This document shows, piece by piece, positions 7,568 to 16,656 of a stretch of DNA of 21,837 nt (within the stretch, counting starts at the first letter, position 1; every line of letters starts with the position of its first letter). Source of the stretch: CAYSBE01 sp964429245. GTDB taxonomy: Bacteria > Bacteroidota > Bacteroidia > UKL13-3. The stretch spans positions 1 to 21,837 of the forward strand of contig CAYSBE010000031.1 of assembly GCA_964429245.1 (NCBI GenBank), read 5' to 3'. Under the pieces are notes generated by a model. That model had not been told where the DNA came from. It was given only the letters and a program-made list of their open reading frames with translations, and made no database searches. The translations under genes were made by a program, and so were the position numbers.

Positions 7568-10500
7568 ATGTTTAAATTATTTCTCCGCATTGCGGCATCA
7601 ATGTCTGTTCTATTTTTCAGTCAATTTACTAATGCTCAAAATATTGGCGATGCATATCCCAAAGCAAGGGAAGTAATAAATGAAGGAATACAATTACATG
7701 ATGAAGAAAAATATAATGAGGCAATAAAGAAATACAAACTGGTGCATGAGAACGACTCATTCTACTCATTAGCTCAATACGAGTTAGCTTTATCTTACAC
7801 AGCAGACAAACAATATGAAGAAGCACGCAAGGCTGCATTAGAAGGATTAGCAACATGCGATGGGGTAGATCGGGATTTGCTCATTCAATATGGCAATATA
7901 CTTGACTATCTAGGACAAACAGATTCCGCCATTAAAGTGTACGAGTACGGGTTCAATAAATATCCTTTTCAATACCGATTTCATTATGAAAAAGCGGCTG
8001 CCTATGGACTCAGAAAACAATGGGACAGTGCGTTAAAATATTATACCGAAGCACTCAAGATAAATCCATACCATTTAATAAATCACTACAGAGTAGGCAT
8101 AATGGCTGCAAACGCAAACAAACCGACATTGGCAATATTGGCATTGAACACCTATTGCCTCATTAGCAATAATGCTGATGCAGTTCTAAATGTACTCACC
8201 ACAATGGAAAAAATTGCCAATAATGAGTATGTGCCTGATACAAATGCCATTGATGAAAAACACTTTGCTTTTGCTGATGAACTGAAGGACATAGACCTTA
8301 TTGTGCACTCGAAAGCTGCATTAAGCAATAAATATAAAGGTATCGTAAAACTGGATTACCACATATTGAAACAATTGCAGGTTATCTGCGAAAAACTTCC
8401 CGATAATCATAGCAGTGATAATTGGCTGATGAACTTCTATGTAAAACTTTATAAAAACACATGGAACAAAGGAATGTTCGAAGGCTGTGGGTTACAAACA
8501 TTTCACCTATTGGAATTTAAAGATGTGAAATCGCAGGTAAAAAGTAAAGCAAAAGCCATCTCTGCATTTCAGGAATATGGAACAAACTACATAAATGAAT
8601 TCCGTGATTATAAAACCATTCAGCAAGATGGCAAAGAAAAGAAAATTCGAATCTGGTTTACTGAGGGCAATCTGAGGGCAATTGGTGATGAAGATGCAGA
8701 AGGAAATTCCTATGGCGAATGGACTTATTATTACTCAACCGGGCATATATCTGCCAGAGGCGTGTTTGAAAATGGATTAAAAACCGGAATGTGGAATTAT
8801 TATAATGAGAATGGAACCATTAAATCAACCGAAGAGTATAAAAACGGAAAGAATGATGGCAAATACTTGAAATACTACGAAAATGGTGCACTTGCCCAAA
8901 CATCTACATTCAAGGATGATGATTACGATGGAGAAACCATCCTATACAATGCGAATGGGACATTGAGCTCCAAAATGTTTTTCAAAAACGGCAAACTTGA
9001 AGGAGTAAGAGAAAACTATACAGACTTAGGTTTGCCATCCTATGCAGGAGAACTGAAAGAAGGAAACTATCAAGGTTGGTACAAGACCTATTACACCAAT
9101 GGTGCTGTAAATTTAGACGCCAAAATTGATAAAGATGAATTGCAAGGTGAAGCTACCTACTATTATTCTGATGGCAAACTAAAGACCAAAGCCGAATTTA
9201 ATATTGGTAAACGGCATGGAGAGTGGACATGGTATTACAAAAACGGGAAAGTAGAAACTGTAGGTAATTATATTAATGGAGATGAAAATGGTAAGTGGCT
9301 ATATTACTATGAAGATGGAACACTTGAAAGAGAAGAAGAATATGAAAAAGGTGCTAAAAAAGGCGTTCTTAAATACTATGATAGAAAAGGCCGTATTTAT
9401 GCTGAACTTGTATTAAAAAACGGAAATACTGATTCATACAAATATTTTGACGAAAATGGAAAAGTTATTGCCGAAGCCAAAACTCAGGGTGGCAAACTCA
9501 ATTTTGTAAGATATAGTGAATACCGCAATAAAATTAGAGAAGGGCAATTAGTAAACGGAAAAGAAGAAGGTACTTGGAAATATTATTATGAAAATGGTGC
9601 ATTGCAATATGAAATGCCATTCAGTAAAGGAAAAGAAAATGGGAAAATGACCTATTATTATAAAAATGGAAAAATTAACTATTTAGCCAATTTTGTAGAT
9701 GGGGAGCGCGATGGCTTTTATCAATCTTTCCACATGAATGGTAAGCTTGAAACTGAAGGATATTACAGCAATGGAAGTAGAAATGGCACCTGGGAATATT
9801 ATTATGCCAATGGCAAAGTTGAAACAAGAGAATTTTATTTAGACAATGAAATTACAGGAAAGGACTACGAATACAATGTGGATGGTACGCCTGAAGGGTA
9901 TAGCCTTTATAAGAATGGCTACTTTAACAATTATTACCAAACCGATACGAATGGTAAGGTATATCATATAACCAACCTAAAATATGGCTCGGGTAAATAT
10001 GTCCTCAGACAACCCGAAAAACAATTGATGCTTGAAGCAACATATAAAGGTGGAAGCAAAGATTCTATTTCTGTTTCATATTATAACGACAAATCAATTC
10101 GTAATATTCAAACCTATAAGTACGGAGCTCGTAATGGGATGTATAAGACCTTTTTCGAAAATGGCAAACTAAAATCTGAGGGCAATTATGTAGATGGAGA
10201 TCAAGATGGAGAGTGGAAATATTATAATGAAGATGGAATAATATACCGCAAAGCTAATTTCAAAGAAGGCGAATATCATGGCCCGTATTACACTTACCAC
10301 AACAATGGAGCAATCGAAATTCAATGCACTTACTATTATGATCTTTTAGATGGTGTATATCAAATGAAGGATAAAGATGGAATATTGATGATGCAAATGG
10401 AATATGATGGTGGTGTTTTGAAATCTTATACCTATTTGGGCGCTGATAATAAATTAGTAGCTGCGATTCCGGTAAAAAATGAAACTGCCAACATCAAAGC

Positions 10501-10852
10501 ATTTTACCCAAATGGCAAACCTTCCATAGATTACACAATAGAAAATGGCTTAATACAGGGACAATACAGGGAATACTACGCGATTGGACAACTTTTTGTA
10601 GATGCCATGTTTAAAGATGGCAATTACCAAGGTGATTACAAGGTATATTATGCAAATGGAAACCTTAAACGTTATGAAACCCATGACTATGATGAAGAAA
10701 TTGGCGTTAGCAAATTCTATTATGAAAACGGAAAAATATCTAAAGAAATTCCATTTCTATTTGGCAACAAACATGGTGAGGCTAAATATTATGACAACAC
10801 AGGCAAACTAACAAAAAGGGTAATTTACAGGTATGACAATATTGTTAATTAA
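7568..10852 (+). CDS. Exported TPR and MORN-repeat (YwqK-like) giant protein
   Basis: A 1094-residue protein with a signal peptide (cleavage likely after Ala23, NA|Q). Residues 33-200 form about four to five TPR-like helical pairs (EAIKKYKLVHEND, QYEEARKAALEG, SAIKVYEYGFNKYP, SALKYYTEALKINP), and a helical segment runs to about 340. From Gly383 to the end runs a chain of about 30 MORN_2-type repeats of about 24 residues, with the pattern G-x-W-x-Y-Y-x-x-N-G...F/Y-x-x-G; units near 640, 790-830 and 930 are degenerate. MORN_2 repeats form beta-hairpin arrays, usually for protein or lipid binding. Location is periplasmic or outer-membrane-facing (inference). No C-terminal sorting domain is visible. 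It overlaps the next gene by 20 bp, so the three genes form an operon. Function unknown. Confidence 0.85.
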   Translation: MFKLFLRIAASMSVLFFSQFTNAQNIGDAYPKAREVINEGIQLHDEEKYNEAIKKYKLVHENDSFYSLAQYELALSYTADKQYEEARKAALEGLATCDGVDRDLLIQYGNILDYLGQTDSAIKVYEYGFNKYPFQYRFHYEKAAAYGLRKQWDSALKYYTEALKINPYHLINHYRVGIMAANANKPTLAILALNTYCLISNNADAVLNVLTTMEKIANNEYVPDTNAIDEKHFAFADELKDIDLIVHSKAALSNKYKGIVKLDYHILKQLQVICEKLPDNHSSDNWLMNFYVKLYKNTWNKGMFEGCGLQTFHLLEFKDVKSQVKSKAKAISAFQEYGTNYINEFRDYKTIQQDGKEKKIRIWFTEGNLRAIGDEDAEGNSYGEWTYYYSTGHISARGVFENGLKTGMWNYYNENGTIKSTEEYKNGKNDGKYLKYYENGALAQTSTFKDDDYDGETILYNANGTLSSKMFFKNGKLEGVRENYTDLGLPSYAGELKEGNYQGWYKTYYTNGAVNLDAKIDKDELQGEATYYYSDGKLKTKAEFNIGKRHGEWTWYYKNGKVETVGNYINGDENGKWLYYYEDGTLEREEEYEKGAKKGVLKYYDRKGRIYAELVLKNGNTDSYKYFDENGKVIAEAKTQGGKLNFVRYSEYRNKIREGQLVNGKEEGTWKYYYENGALQYEMPFSKGKENGKMTYYYKNGKINYLANFVDGERDGFYQSFHMNGKLETEGYYSNGSRNGTWEYYYANGKVETREFYLDNEITGKDYEYNVDGTPEGYSLYKNGYFNNYYQTDTNGKVYHITNLKYGSGKYVLRQPEKQLMLEATYKGGSKDSISVSYYNDKSIRNIQTYKYGARNGMYKTFFENGKLKSEGNYVDGDQDGEWKYYNEDGIIYRKANFKEGEYHGPYYTYHNNGAIEIQCTYYYDLLDGVYQMKDKDGILMMQMEYDGGVLKSYTYLGADNKLVAAIPVKNETANIKAFYPNGKPSIDYTIENGLIQGQYREYYAIGQLFVDAMFKDGNYQGDYKVYYANGNLKRYETHDYDEEIGVSKFYYENGKISKEIPFLFGNKHGEAKYYDNTGKLTKRVIYRYDNIVN
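8714..10849 (+). repeat. Array of about 30 diverged MORN_2 coding repeats, 72-bp period
   Basis: In-frame repeats of about 24 codons within the large exported protein. Each unit encodes a Gly-x-Trp/Tyr start, a Tyr-Tyr pair, an Asn-Gly or Asp-Gly turn at position 9-10 and an aromatic-x-Asn-Gly turn near position 20. DNA identity between units is modest, with short shared words such as those coding YYYENG or NGKLE, so the array is old and not a recent slippage product. Units were counted by eye and the number is approximate. Confidence 0.8.
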
Positions 10853-12791
10853 TCGAATCAAAATATACTTTTTGCTCTTTTTACTGTTGATTGTTGGTGT
10901 AGCGGTTGCTCAACCAAAAGTTGATGCTGAACAAATAAAAAAGCGATATAAAAACAGCCATGTAATTTTCTTAAATAAAGAGCAGCACTTTCGGATTAAA
11001 ACCACCAAAGGCAAAATTGATGCAGAGTGTGATTTCTTACAACAAGTTTACCATATCGATAACAAAGGTATGGGATACAGCGAGCGACAAGTTGGTTACC
11101 TTCCTGAATTCTTTACAATTAGTAAACTATCGGCATGTACTTATGTTCCAGAAAAAGATGGCTTAAAAATGTATCCAGTAAAAAACTTCACCGATGAGGG
11201 AAGGGTAGATAATTATAGCAATATCTTTTATGATGGAATGCGATTTAAAAAATTTCAATTCACCGGTATTGTTCCCGGTACCGTTTCTGAAATAAAGTAC
11301 ACTTACCAATATAAGGATCCCAGCTACCTTGGTGCTTACTATTTTATGATGCGGGTTCCAGTAGATCAGAATTTATTTACAGTTACCCATAGCAATGATG
11401 TGGAAATAGGATATGCATTTTTTGGCGACAGCAGCCAAATAAAACATACCATAATACAAAAAGGAAAAACCACCATACATACGTGGCAAGCTTCTCAAAT
11501 GAAAGAAATTCGTAATTATTCTGATGCCGTTGACGATAGGTATTTTGAACCGCATGTATTCATTTTTGTGAAGCAATACAAAGATGCGAGCGGCAAGATG
11601 AAACAAATGTTTGGAACAGTTGAAAAGTTATACAAAAATGATTACAAGTACATCGAAAATGTAAACAAATCAGAAGTCGATGACGGCCTAAAATCAGATA
11701 TTGATTCCATCAAAAATGTTTCGCAAACTACTGATGATATTATAAGGAATGTATATAAGTACGTTCAACAGAATTTCAAATATATCGCATTTGAAGATGG
11801 CGAAGGAGGCCATGTTCCGAGAGAAGCCAATGATGTGTATCAGAAGAAATTTGGTGACTGCAAAGATTTCGCAAGCTTAATTACTTATATGCTGAAGTAC
11901 TGCAATATTCCATCCTACCTCTGCTGGATTGGAACGCGCGATTTACCTTATTCGTTTGAATCTTTGCCTTTGGGATATGCTTCAAACCATATGATTGCGG
12001 CTGTTCACAACGGAAAAGATTGGATATTTATTGATGGTACATCAAAACATATTCCTTTTGGTATGCCCTCAGGATTTACACAAGGCAAAGAAGCAATAAT
12101 TGCCATAAATAAGGATTCATTTGTTGTAGCAAAAGTTCCAATAGTAAAACCAGAAGTAAATAAAAGTACGGATACCATTTGGTTAAAAATTGATGGCGAC
12201 AATCTGATTGGAAAAGGTAAAGTATTCCTCGAGGGCTACAATCGCTCGTATGTAGCAGACAATTTGTATTATACAGATGCAAATAAATTGACAGATGAAC
12301 TGAAAGGATATTTGCGCTATGGAAATAACAAACGTGAAGTACTATCAGTATCTACCAACAACTACCATAACAATGATACATTGCTGGCTATCGAGTTTGA
12401 GATGCTTCTCCCCTCCTATCTTAAACGGATAGATAAAGACATTTACATTAATATGCACTTAAGAAAGGCATATGAAGATGATAAAATTGATACCACAGGT
12501 GGTCGCATGGCAGCCAAAGAATTTCAATTTTTGTACTTTGACGAATCTGTTTTCATTTTAGAAATCCCGAAAAACTATTTGGTAAAAAATATTCCTGAAA
12601 ACAAAACATATACCGACAAAAACTTTACTTATTCCTACACGTACGAAAAAGACAACAACCGAATTATTTACAAACAATCATCAAAAGTATTCAGCATGCT
12701 GATTGAACCCCAAGATTTCATTCAGTGGAATGCCCAAATGGATGCATTAGCCCGCATCTATAAAGAAAATATTATCATTTCAGAAAAATAA
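10833..12791 (+). CDS. Exported DUF3857 / transglutaminase-like protein, triad intact
   Basis: A 652-residue protein with a signal peptide (cleavage likely after Ala26, VA|Q). Residues about 40-270 resemble the DUF3857 beta-rich domain, residues about 300-405 form a transglutaminase-like cysteine-protease fold, and a beta-rich C-terminal domain follows. The catalytic triad is visible: Cys343 in FGDCKDFA, His386 in SNHMIAA and Asp401 in FIDGTSKH. The family is widespread in Bacteroidota and mostly uncharacterised; cleavage or crosslinking of peptides in the periplasm is plausible but not shown. It starts inside the MORN gene (20 bp overlap) and lies 15 bp before a degenerate relative, so the three probably act together. 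Confidence 0.85.
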   Translation: MTILLINRIKIYFLLFLLLIVGVAVAQPKVDAEQIKKRYKNSHVIFLNKEQHFRIKTTKGKIDAECDFLQQVYHIDNKGMGYSERQVGYLPEFFTISKLSACTYVPEKDGLKMYPVKNFTDEGRVDNYSNIFYDGMRFKKFQFTGIVPGTVSEIKYTYQYKDPSYLGAYYFMMRVPVDQNLFTVTHSNDVEIGYAFFGDSSQIKHTIIQKGKTTIHTWQASQMKEIRNYSDAVDDRYFEPHVFIFVKQYKDASGKMKQMFGTVEKLYKNDYKYIENVNKSEVDDGLKSDIDSIKNVSQTTDDIIRNVYKYVQQNFKYIAFEDGEGGHVPREANDVYQKKFGDCKDFASLITYMLKYCNIPSYLCWIGTRDLPYSFESLPLGYASNHMIAAVHNGKDWIFIDGTSKHIPFGMPSGFTQGKEAIIAINKDSFVVAKVPIVKPEVNKSTDTIWLKIDGDNLIGKGKVFLEGYNRSYVADNLYYTDANKLTDELKGYLRYGNNKREVLSVSTNNYHNNDTLLAIEFEMLLPSYLKRIDKDIYINMHLRKAYEDDKIDTTGGRMAAKEFQFLYFDESVFILEIPKNYLVKNIPENKTYTDKNFTYSYTYEKDNNRIIYKQSSKVFSMLIEPQDFIQWNAQMDALARIYKENIIISEK

Positions 12792-12806
12792 ACCGCATTA
12801 ATAATT

Positions 12807-14792
12807 ATGAAAAATATCACCATTCGTATCCCTCTTATTTTTATGTTCTTTTGTACGTGTATATTTGTAAAAGCACAAGACTACAATATTAGCTGCTTGT
12901 CTTATAAATATCCTGATTCTCTCCCTTCATTTACTCCCGATAGTATTGATAAAAGTAATTCAATGGTATTTGTAAAAGCACTTCGTATCAATGAATTTAG
13001 ATATGACTTGGTAAAAAAGTCATTTGACTTCTATTACTGCAGCCACAATGTAAAATACCTGAATGATAATAAAGCTGTAGAAGACAATAATAAATTTTAT
13101 GCATCAGTTGGTGAAAACAATTCTTTCCTTGGAATTAATATTCGTGTAATAGACAAGGGGAAGGTTGTATTTGAAGCAACCGAAAAAGATTACATTGAAG
13201 TAGAAGAAGAAGGAAGAAAATACAATATGATTGCCATTAAAGGGTTGGATAAGGGCATGTTACTTGAAACAGTAACAAGAACCAAATATGCCGACTTTGA
13301 AGTATACGATGACGAGTATTTTCAATACGATAACCCCATTAAACAAGCTGAATTCTATCTTATTTCTCCGGAAAATTTAATTTTCAAGTGCAAATCTTAT
13401 AATGGGTTTGCCGAAATTACGGACTCTTTAATAAATAGCCGACATGTATATTATGGCAAGCAACAAAATATACCTGCTGTAAACCCTGATGAAAAGTATT
13501 CATTTATAAATGCCAATAAAATGCGCGTTGAATACAACTTTCATATGAATACAGATTCAAAAAAATACAATGCCAAATGGCCTGAATTGGGCCGTACATT
13601 CTTTGATCGAATGAATTATAACTACGACAAAAACGTAAAAGACATTCAAAAAATTCTGTCGAAACTAAAATGGAAAGAAGCAAAGACCAATGCCGACAAA
13701 GCTTTCATGATAGAGAACTATTTGAAAATGAATATTTCCATTGATAAAAATGTGGAAGACAAGCCCACTATGGCTGAAAGTTTCAAAGCCCATGCATCAT
13801 CACCATTCAGGTTCAATCAAATTATGGCGCAGTGTTTCCGATATACCGGAACCAATGTTGAATACATTCTTACAAGCAGGCGTCCATATAAAAAATTTGA
13901 CCCCAACTTTGACTCATGGTCATATTTGAATAATGTACTTTTTTATGAACCGGAGTCTAAGAAATTCATTGATCCTCAGGAACCACTTAAACGAATGGGC
14001 TTTATCAATACCGATTTTTTAGGACAATACGGACTATTTGTGAAGATTGTTCAAATTGGAGATGCTGTGAGTGCCTCAGCAAATGTTAAGTTAATTGGGG
14101 CAAATGATGGTGTAAAAAGTACTGATTTTGAAAACTATAGCCTCAGGTTTAATTCAACAGCAGATAAAGTTATATTTACCTACAACAGAAGTATGCATGA
14201 TTATGCCGAACAAGGTCTTAAAGGACTATACTATGTGATGGATGATGATAACCGTAAAGAAGTGATGGAAGGATTTGTAAAAGGAATGGCCAAAGAAAGT
14301 AATATCGACTCATTTGAAATATTAAACTTTGATCCAACTGTTTATGAAAATTTGGAAAAACCACTTGTAATCAATGCCACGCTAACAACAGATGATTATA
14401 TTGAATCTACCGGATCTAATTCCTTCTTATTTAAAATTGGCGAAGTTATTGGGCAACAATCTGAAATGTATCAGGAAAAACAGCGCCTAACTGCAGCAGA
14501 TATTGATTTTGCACATGCATATAAAAGAACCATTACCTTACATATACCACAAGGCTATACAGCAAAAGGTCTTGAAAAATTGAATATGAATTTTACCTAT
14601 AAAAATTCTGAAACCGGAAACAACTTCGGATTTACCTCTACTTATAAATTAGAAGGCAATACCTTATACGTTTATTGTGATGAATATTATTATGACTTGC
14701 ACTATCCCGTTGCTGATTTCAATGCATTCAAACAAGTAATCAATGCTGCTGCAGATTTTAATAAGATTTCAATACTACTTGAAAAACAGTAA
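12807..14792 (+). CDS. Exported DUF3857/transglutaminase-like protein, triad apparently lost
   Basis: A 661-residue protein with a signal peptide ending KA|QDY (residue 23). Overall layout and length parallel the preceding gene: a beta-rich N-terminal half, a helical segment near 280-350 and a beta-rich C-terminal part. Aligning by eye the region around residues 325-392 with the neighbour, FNQIMAQCFRY matches FASLITYMLKY and FIDPQEP matches FIDGTSK, so the triad Asp is kept at Asp389. The Cys position falls on Pro333 (SSPFRF instead of GDCKDF) and the His position on Tyr373 or Leu374. It is therefore probably a non-catalytic binding or scaffold partner. The DUF3857 assignment is weaker than for the neighbour. 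Function unknown; it is the last gene of the MORN operon. Confidence 0.72.
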   Translation: MKNITIRIPLIFMFFCTCIFVKAQDYNISCLSYKYPDSLPSFTPDSIDKSNSMVFVKALRINEFRYDLVKKSFDFYYCSHNVKYLNDNKAVEDNNKFYASVGENNSFLGINIRVIDKGKVVFEATEKDYIEVEEEGRKYNMIAIKGLDKGMLLETVTRTKYADFEVYDDEYFQYDNPIKQAEFYLISPENLIFKCKSYNGFAEITDSLINSRHVYYGKQQNIPAVNPDEKYSFINANKMRVEYNFHMNTDSKKYNAKWPELGRTFFDRMNYNYDKNVKDIQKILSKLKWKEAKTNADKAFMIENYLKMNISIDKNVEDKPTMAESFKAHASSPFRFNQIMAQCFRYTGTNVEYILTSRRPYKKFDPNFDSWSYLNNVLFYEPESKKFIDPQEPLKRMGFINTDFLGQYGLFVKIVQIGDAVSASANVKLIGANDGVKSTDFENYSLRFNSTADKVIFTYNRSMHDYAEQGLKGLYYVMDDDNRKEVMEGFVKGMAKESNIDSFEILNFDPTVYENLEKPLVINATLTTDDYIESTGSNSFLFKIGEVIGQQSEMYQEKQRLTAADIDFAHAYKRTITLHIPQGYTAKGLEKLNMNFTYKNSETGNNFGFTSTYKLEGNTLYVYCDEYYYDLHYPVADFNAFKQVINAAADFNKISILLEKQ

Positions 14793-14851
14793 TGATATTT
14801 GGGAGTAGCTCAACTATTTTATTGTGCAAACAATTTGCTTTGTTCAATTAT

Positions 14852-15301
14852 TCAATCGGTTGATTCAATAATCACATCATTTCCATCTTGAGGAGGAATT
14901 CGAGGGGGCAACTCCTCTACCCTCACTTTTACTATTCCTTTGCCATTTATCATTCCTAAATGCTTTGCTGCTCTGTAGGAAACATCTATAATGCGCTTAC
15001 GGTTATAGGGACCTCTGTCGTTAATTCTTACAATAACCCATTTACCTGTTTTTATATTTGTAACTTTTACCAATGTCCCAAATGGCAATGTCAGGTGAGC
15101 AGCAGTTAGTTTATTATTATTAAAGATCTCACCGTTTGCTGTTTTCTTCCCTTGAAAAGAAGTGGCATAATAAGACGCAACCCCGGTCTTTACATATCTT
15201 TTTACGGTATCGGGAGGTGTAGGCACAACCTGTGCCGATAACCTTGCCAAAGCCGTCAATTGAACAACAATGAAAATAATATACTTAATTTGAGTTCCCA
15301 A
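14852..15301 (-). CDS. rlpA: RlpA-like septal-ring / lytic transglycosylase family protein
   Basis: A 149-residue exported protein with a signal peptide (h-region YIIFIVVQLTALA, cleavage near SA|Q at 23-24) and a double-psi beta-barrel domain at about 38-125. Hallmarks are GVASYYATSFQGKKTANGE, TLPFGTLVKVTN and VRINDRGPY. Glu58 and Asp95 are 37 residues apart, the same spacing as the catalytic Glu120 and Asp157 I recall for the Pseudomonas aeruginosa lytic transglycosylase RlpA, so activity on peptidoglycan lacking stem peptides is plausible. There is no SPOR domain and no lipobox Cys, unlike many RlpA proteins. The TTG at 15301 is preferred because it gives a clean signal peptide. The ATG at 15337 would add 12 residues and overlap the divergent rarA start by 23 bp. 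Confidence 0.83.
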   Translation of the reverse strand: MGTQIKYIIFIVVQLTALARLSAQVVPTPPDTVKRYVKTGVASYYATSFQGKKTANGEIFNNNKLTAAHLTLPFGTLVKVTNIKTGKWVIVRINDRGPYNRKRIIDVSYRAAKHLGMINGKGIVKVRVEELPPRIPPQDGNDVIIESTD

Positions 15302-15314
15302 TAATGCAATATAA

Positions 15315-16586
15315 ATGAAATCTTCCCCAAACAACAAGCCCCTTGCTGAAAGAGTACGCCCATTATCATTAGATAACTATATCGGACAAGAACACCTCAC
15401 CGCATCAGGGGCTCCAATTTTTGAGGCAATAAAACAGAAAAATATTCCTTCGATGATTTTGTGGGGACCTCCTGGTGTAGGCAAAACAACCTTAGCCAAA
15501 ATCATTGGAAACGAAATAGGACTACCTTTCTATCAGTTAAGTGCAATAAGCGCAGGCGTGGCAGAGGTGCGTAAAATAATTGAAGAAACCAAGATGTTTG
15601 GGAAAGTCATCTTATTTTTAGATGAAATACACCGATTCAACAAAAGCCAACAGGATGCCTTATTGGGCGCAATTGAAAATGGAAGCATTATTCTTATTGG
15701 TGCAACTACAGAAAATCCTTCTTTCGAAATCAATAATGCTCTATTATCTCGTTGTCATGTATTTGTGTTAAAAGAATTAGAGAAACAGAGCTTGATAAAT
15801 ATTCTACTTCAAGCAATACAAGATGACGAAATATTAAAGGGTAGGCATGTTGAATTGATTGAAACAGAAGCCTTGCTCTATCATAGCGGAGGTGATGCGC
15901 GAAAACTATTAAACATACTTGAAATGTTGTTGCATACCGATAGTCATGAAGTACAAATCACCAATCAATTGGTTGAAAATAAACTTCAACAACGTACATT
16001 TCTTCACGATAAATCCGGGGAAGCTCATTATGATATAATCTCCGCTTACATCAAATCTATTAGAGGTAGTGATCCCAATGCTGCAGTATACTGGCTTGCA
16101 CGATTGCTTGAAGGGGGTGATAATCCTGAATTTATAGCACGCAGATTGGTTATACTTTCCAGTGAAGATATTGGAAATGCCAACCCCAATGCATTGCTTT
16201 TAGCTACGTCAACTTATCAGGCTGTGCAAATGATAGGAATGCCAGAATCAAGAATACTGCTCTCCCATTGCACAACTTACCTTGCTAGTTCTCCTAAAAG
16301 CAATGCAGCGTATATGGCCATCAACAATGCTCAACAAATTGTTAAGCAAACAGGGCAATTACAAGTACCATTGGCATTGAGAAATGCACCAACCAAACTA
16401 ATGAAAGAACTTAATTATGGTGCAGGATATAAATATGCCCATGATTACGACAATAATTTTGCTGAAATGGAGTTTTTGCCTGAAGAAATTTCAGGTAAAA
16501 CCATTTACGAACCGGGTAATAACGCTAGAGAAACTGAGCAAAGGACATTTCTTAAATCAAGATGGAAAAACAAATACGGATATTGA
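15315..16586 (+). CDS. rarA: Replication-associated recombination AAA+ ATPase RarA/MgsA
   Basis: A 423-residue cytoplasmic AAA+ ATPase. The N-terminal PLAERVRPLSLDNYIGQEHL is the classic RarA/clamp-loader-like start. Walker A is GPPGVGKT (51-58), Walker B LFLDEIHRF (Asp103-Glu104), sensor 1 GATTENP (129-135) and the arginine finger Arg146 in LLSRC. The C-terminal MgsA-type tetramerisation region contains GSDPNAAVYWLARLLEGGD and RLVILSSEDIGNANP. RarA acts at stalled forks with SSB and recombination proteins. Length fits the family (about 420-450). It is divergent from rlpA with about 13 bp between the chosen starts, leaving almost no room for separate promoters. Confidence 0.94.
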   Translation: MKSSPNNKPLAERVRPLSLDNYIGQEHLTASGAPIFEAIKQKNIPSMILWGPPGVGKTTLAKIIGNEIGLPFYQLSAISAGVAEVRKIIEETKMFGKVILFLDEIHRFNKSQQDALLGAIENGSIILIGATTENPSFEINNALLSRCHVFVLKELEKQSLINILLQAIQDDEILKGRHVELIETEALLYHSGGDARKLLNILEMLLHTDSHEVQITNQLVENKLQQRTFLHDKSGEAHYDIISAYIKSIRGSDPNAAVYWLARLLEGGDNPEFIARRLVILSSEDIGNANPNALLLATSTYQAVQMIGMPESRILLSHCTTYLASSPKSNAAYMAINNAQQIVKQTGQLQVPLALRNAPTKLMKELNYGAGYKYAHDYDNNFAEMEFLPEEISGKTIYEPGNNARETEQRTFLKSRWKNKYGY

Positions 16587-16626
16587 TTTTGATTAAATTT
16601 TAACAATGTTCTTACACAGAAACAAT

Positions 16627-16634
16627 TAACTTCG
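16627..16634 (+). promoter_or_regulatory. Possible Bacteroidota -7 box upstream of the thioredoxin-fold gene
   Basis: TAACTTCG resembles the Bacteroidota -7 consensus TAnnTTTG with one mismatch and lies 22 bp before the ATG at 16657, in the 70-bp gap after rarA. No convincing TTTG-type -33 box lies at the expected spacing, so this is weak. Confidence 0.25.
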
Positions 16635-16656
16635 TGAACTATAACAATTCAACTAA

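Noticed and set aside
10602..10811. Met-rich 69-codon plus-strand frame inside the MORN gene.
   Set aside because: It lies wholly within the large repeat gene in another frame; its composition is a by-product of the repeat codons and it has no recognisable features.
8714..10849. Regular 72-bp periodicity that could be taken for a CRISPR array or satellite repeat.
   Set aside because: The repeat is at the protein level in one long open frame with diverged DNA; there are no identical direct repeats with unique spacers.
14826..14838. Small hairpin (GCAAA-CAA-TTTGC) between the convergent ends near 14.8 kb, considered as a terminator.
   Set aside because: The stem has only five pairs with a 3-base loop and no proper T-run on either strand; too weak to call.
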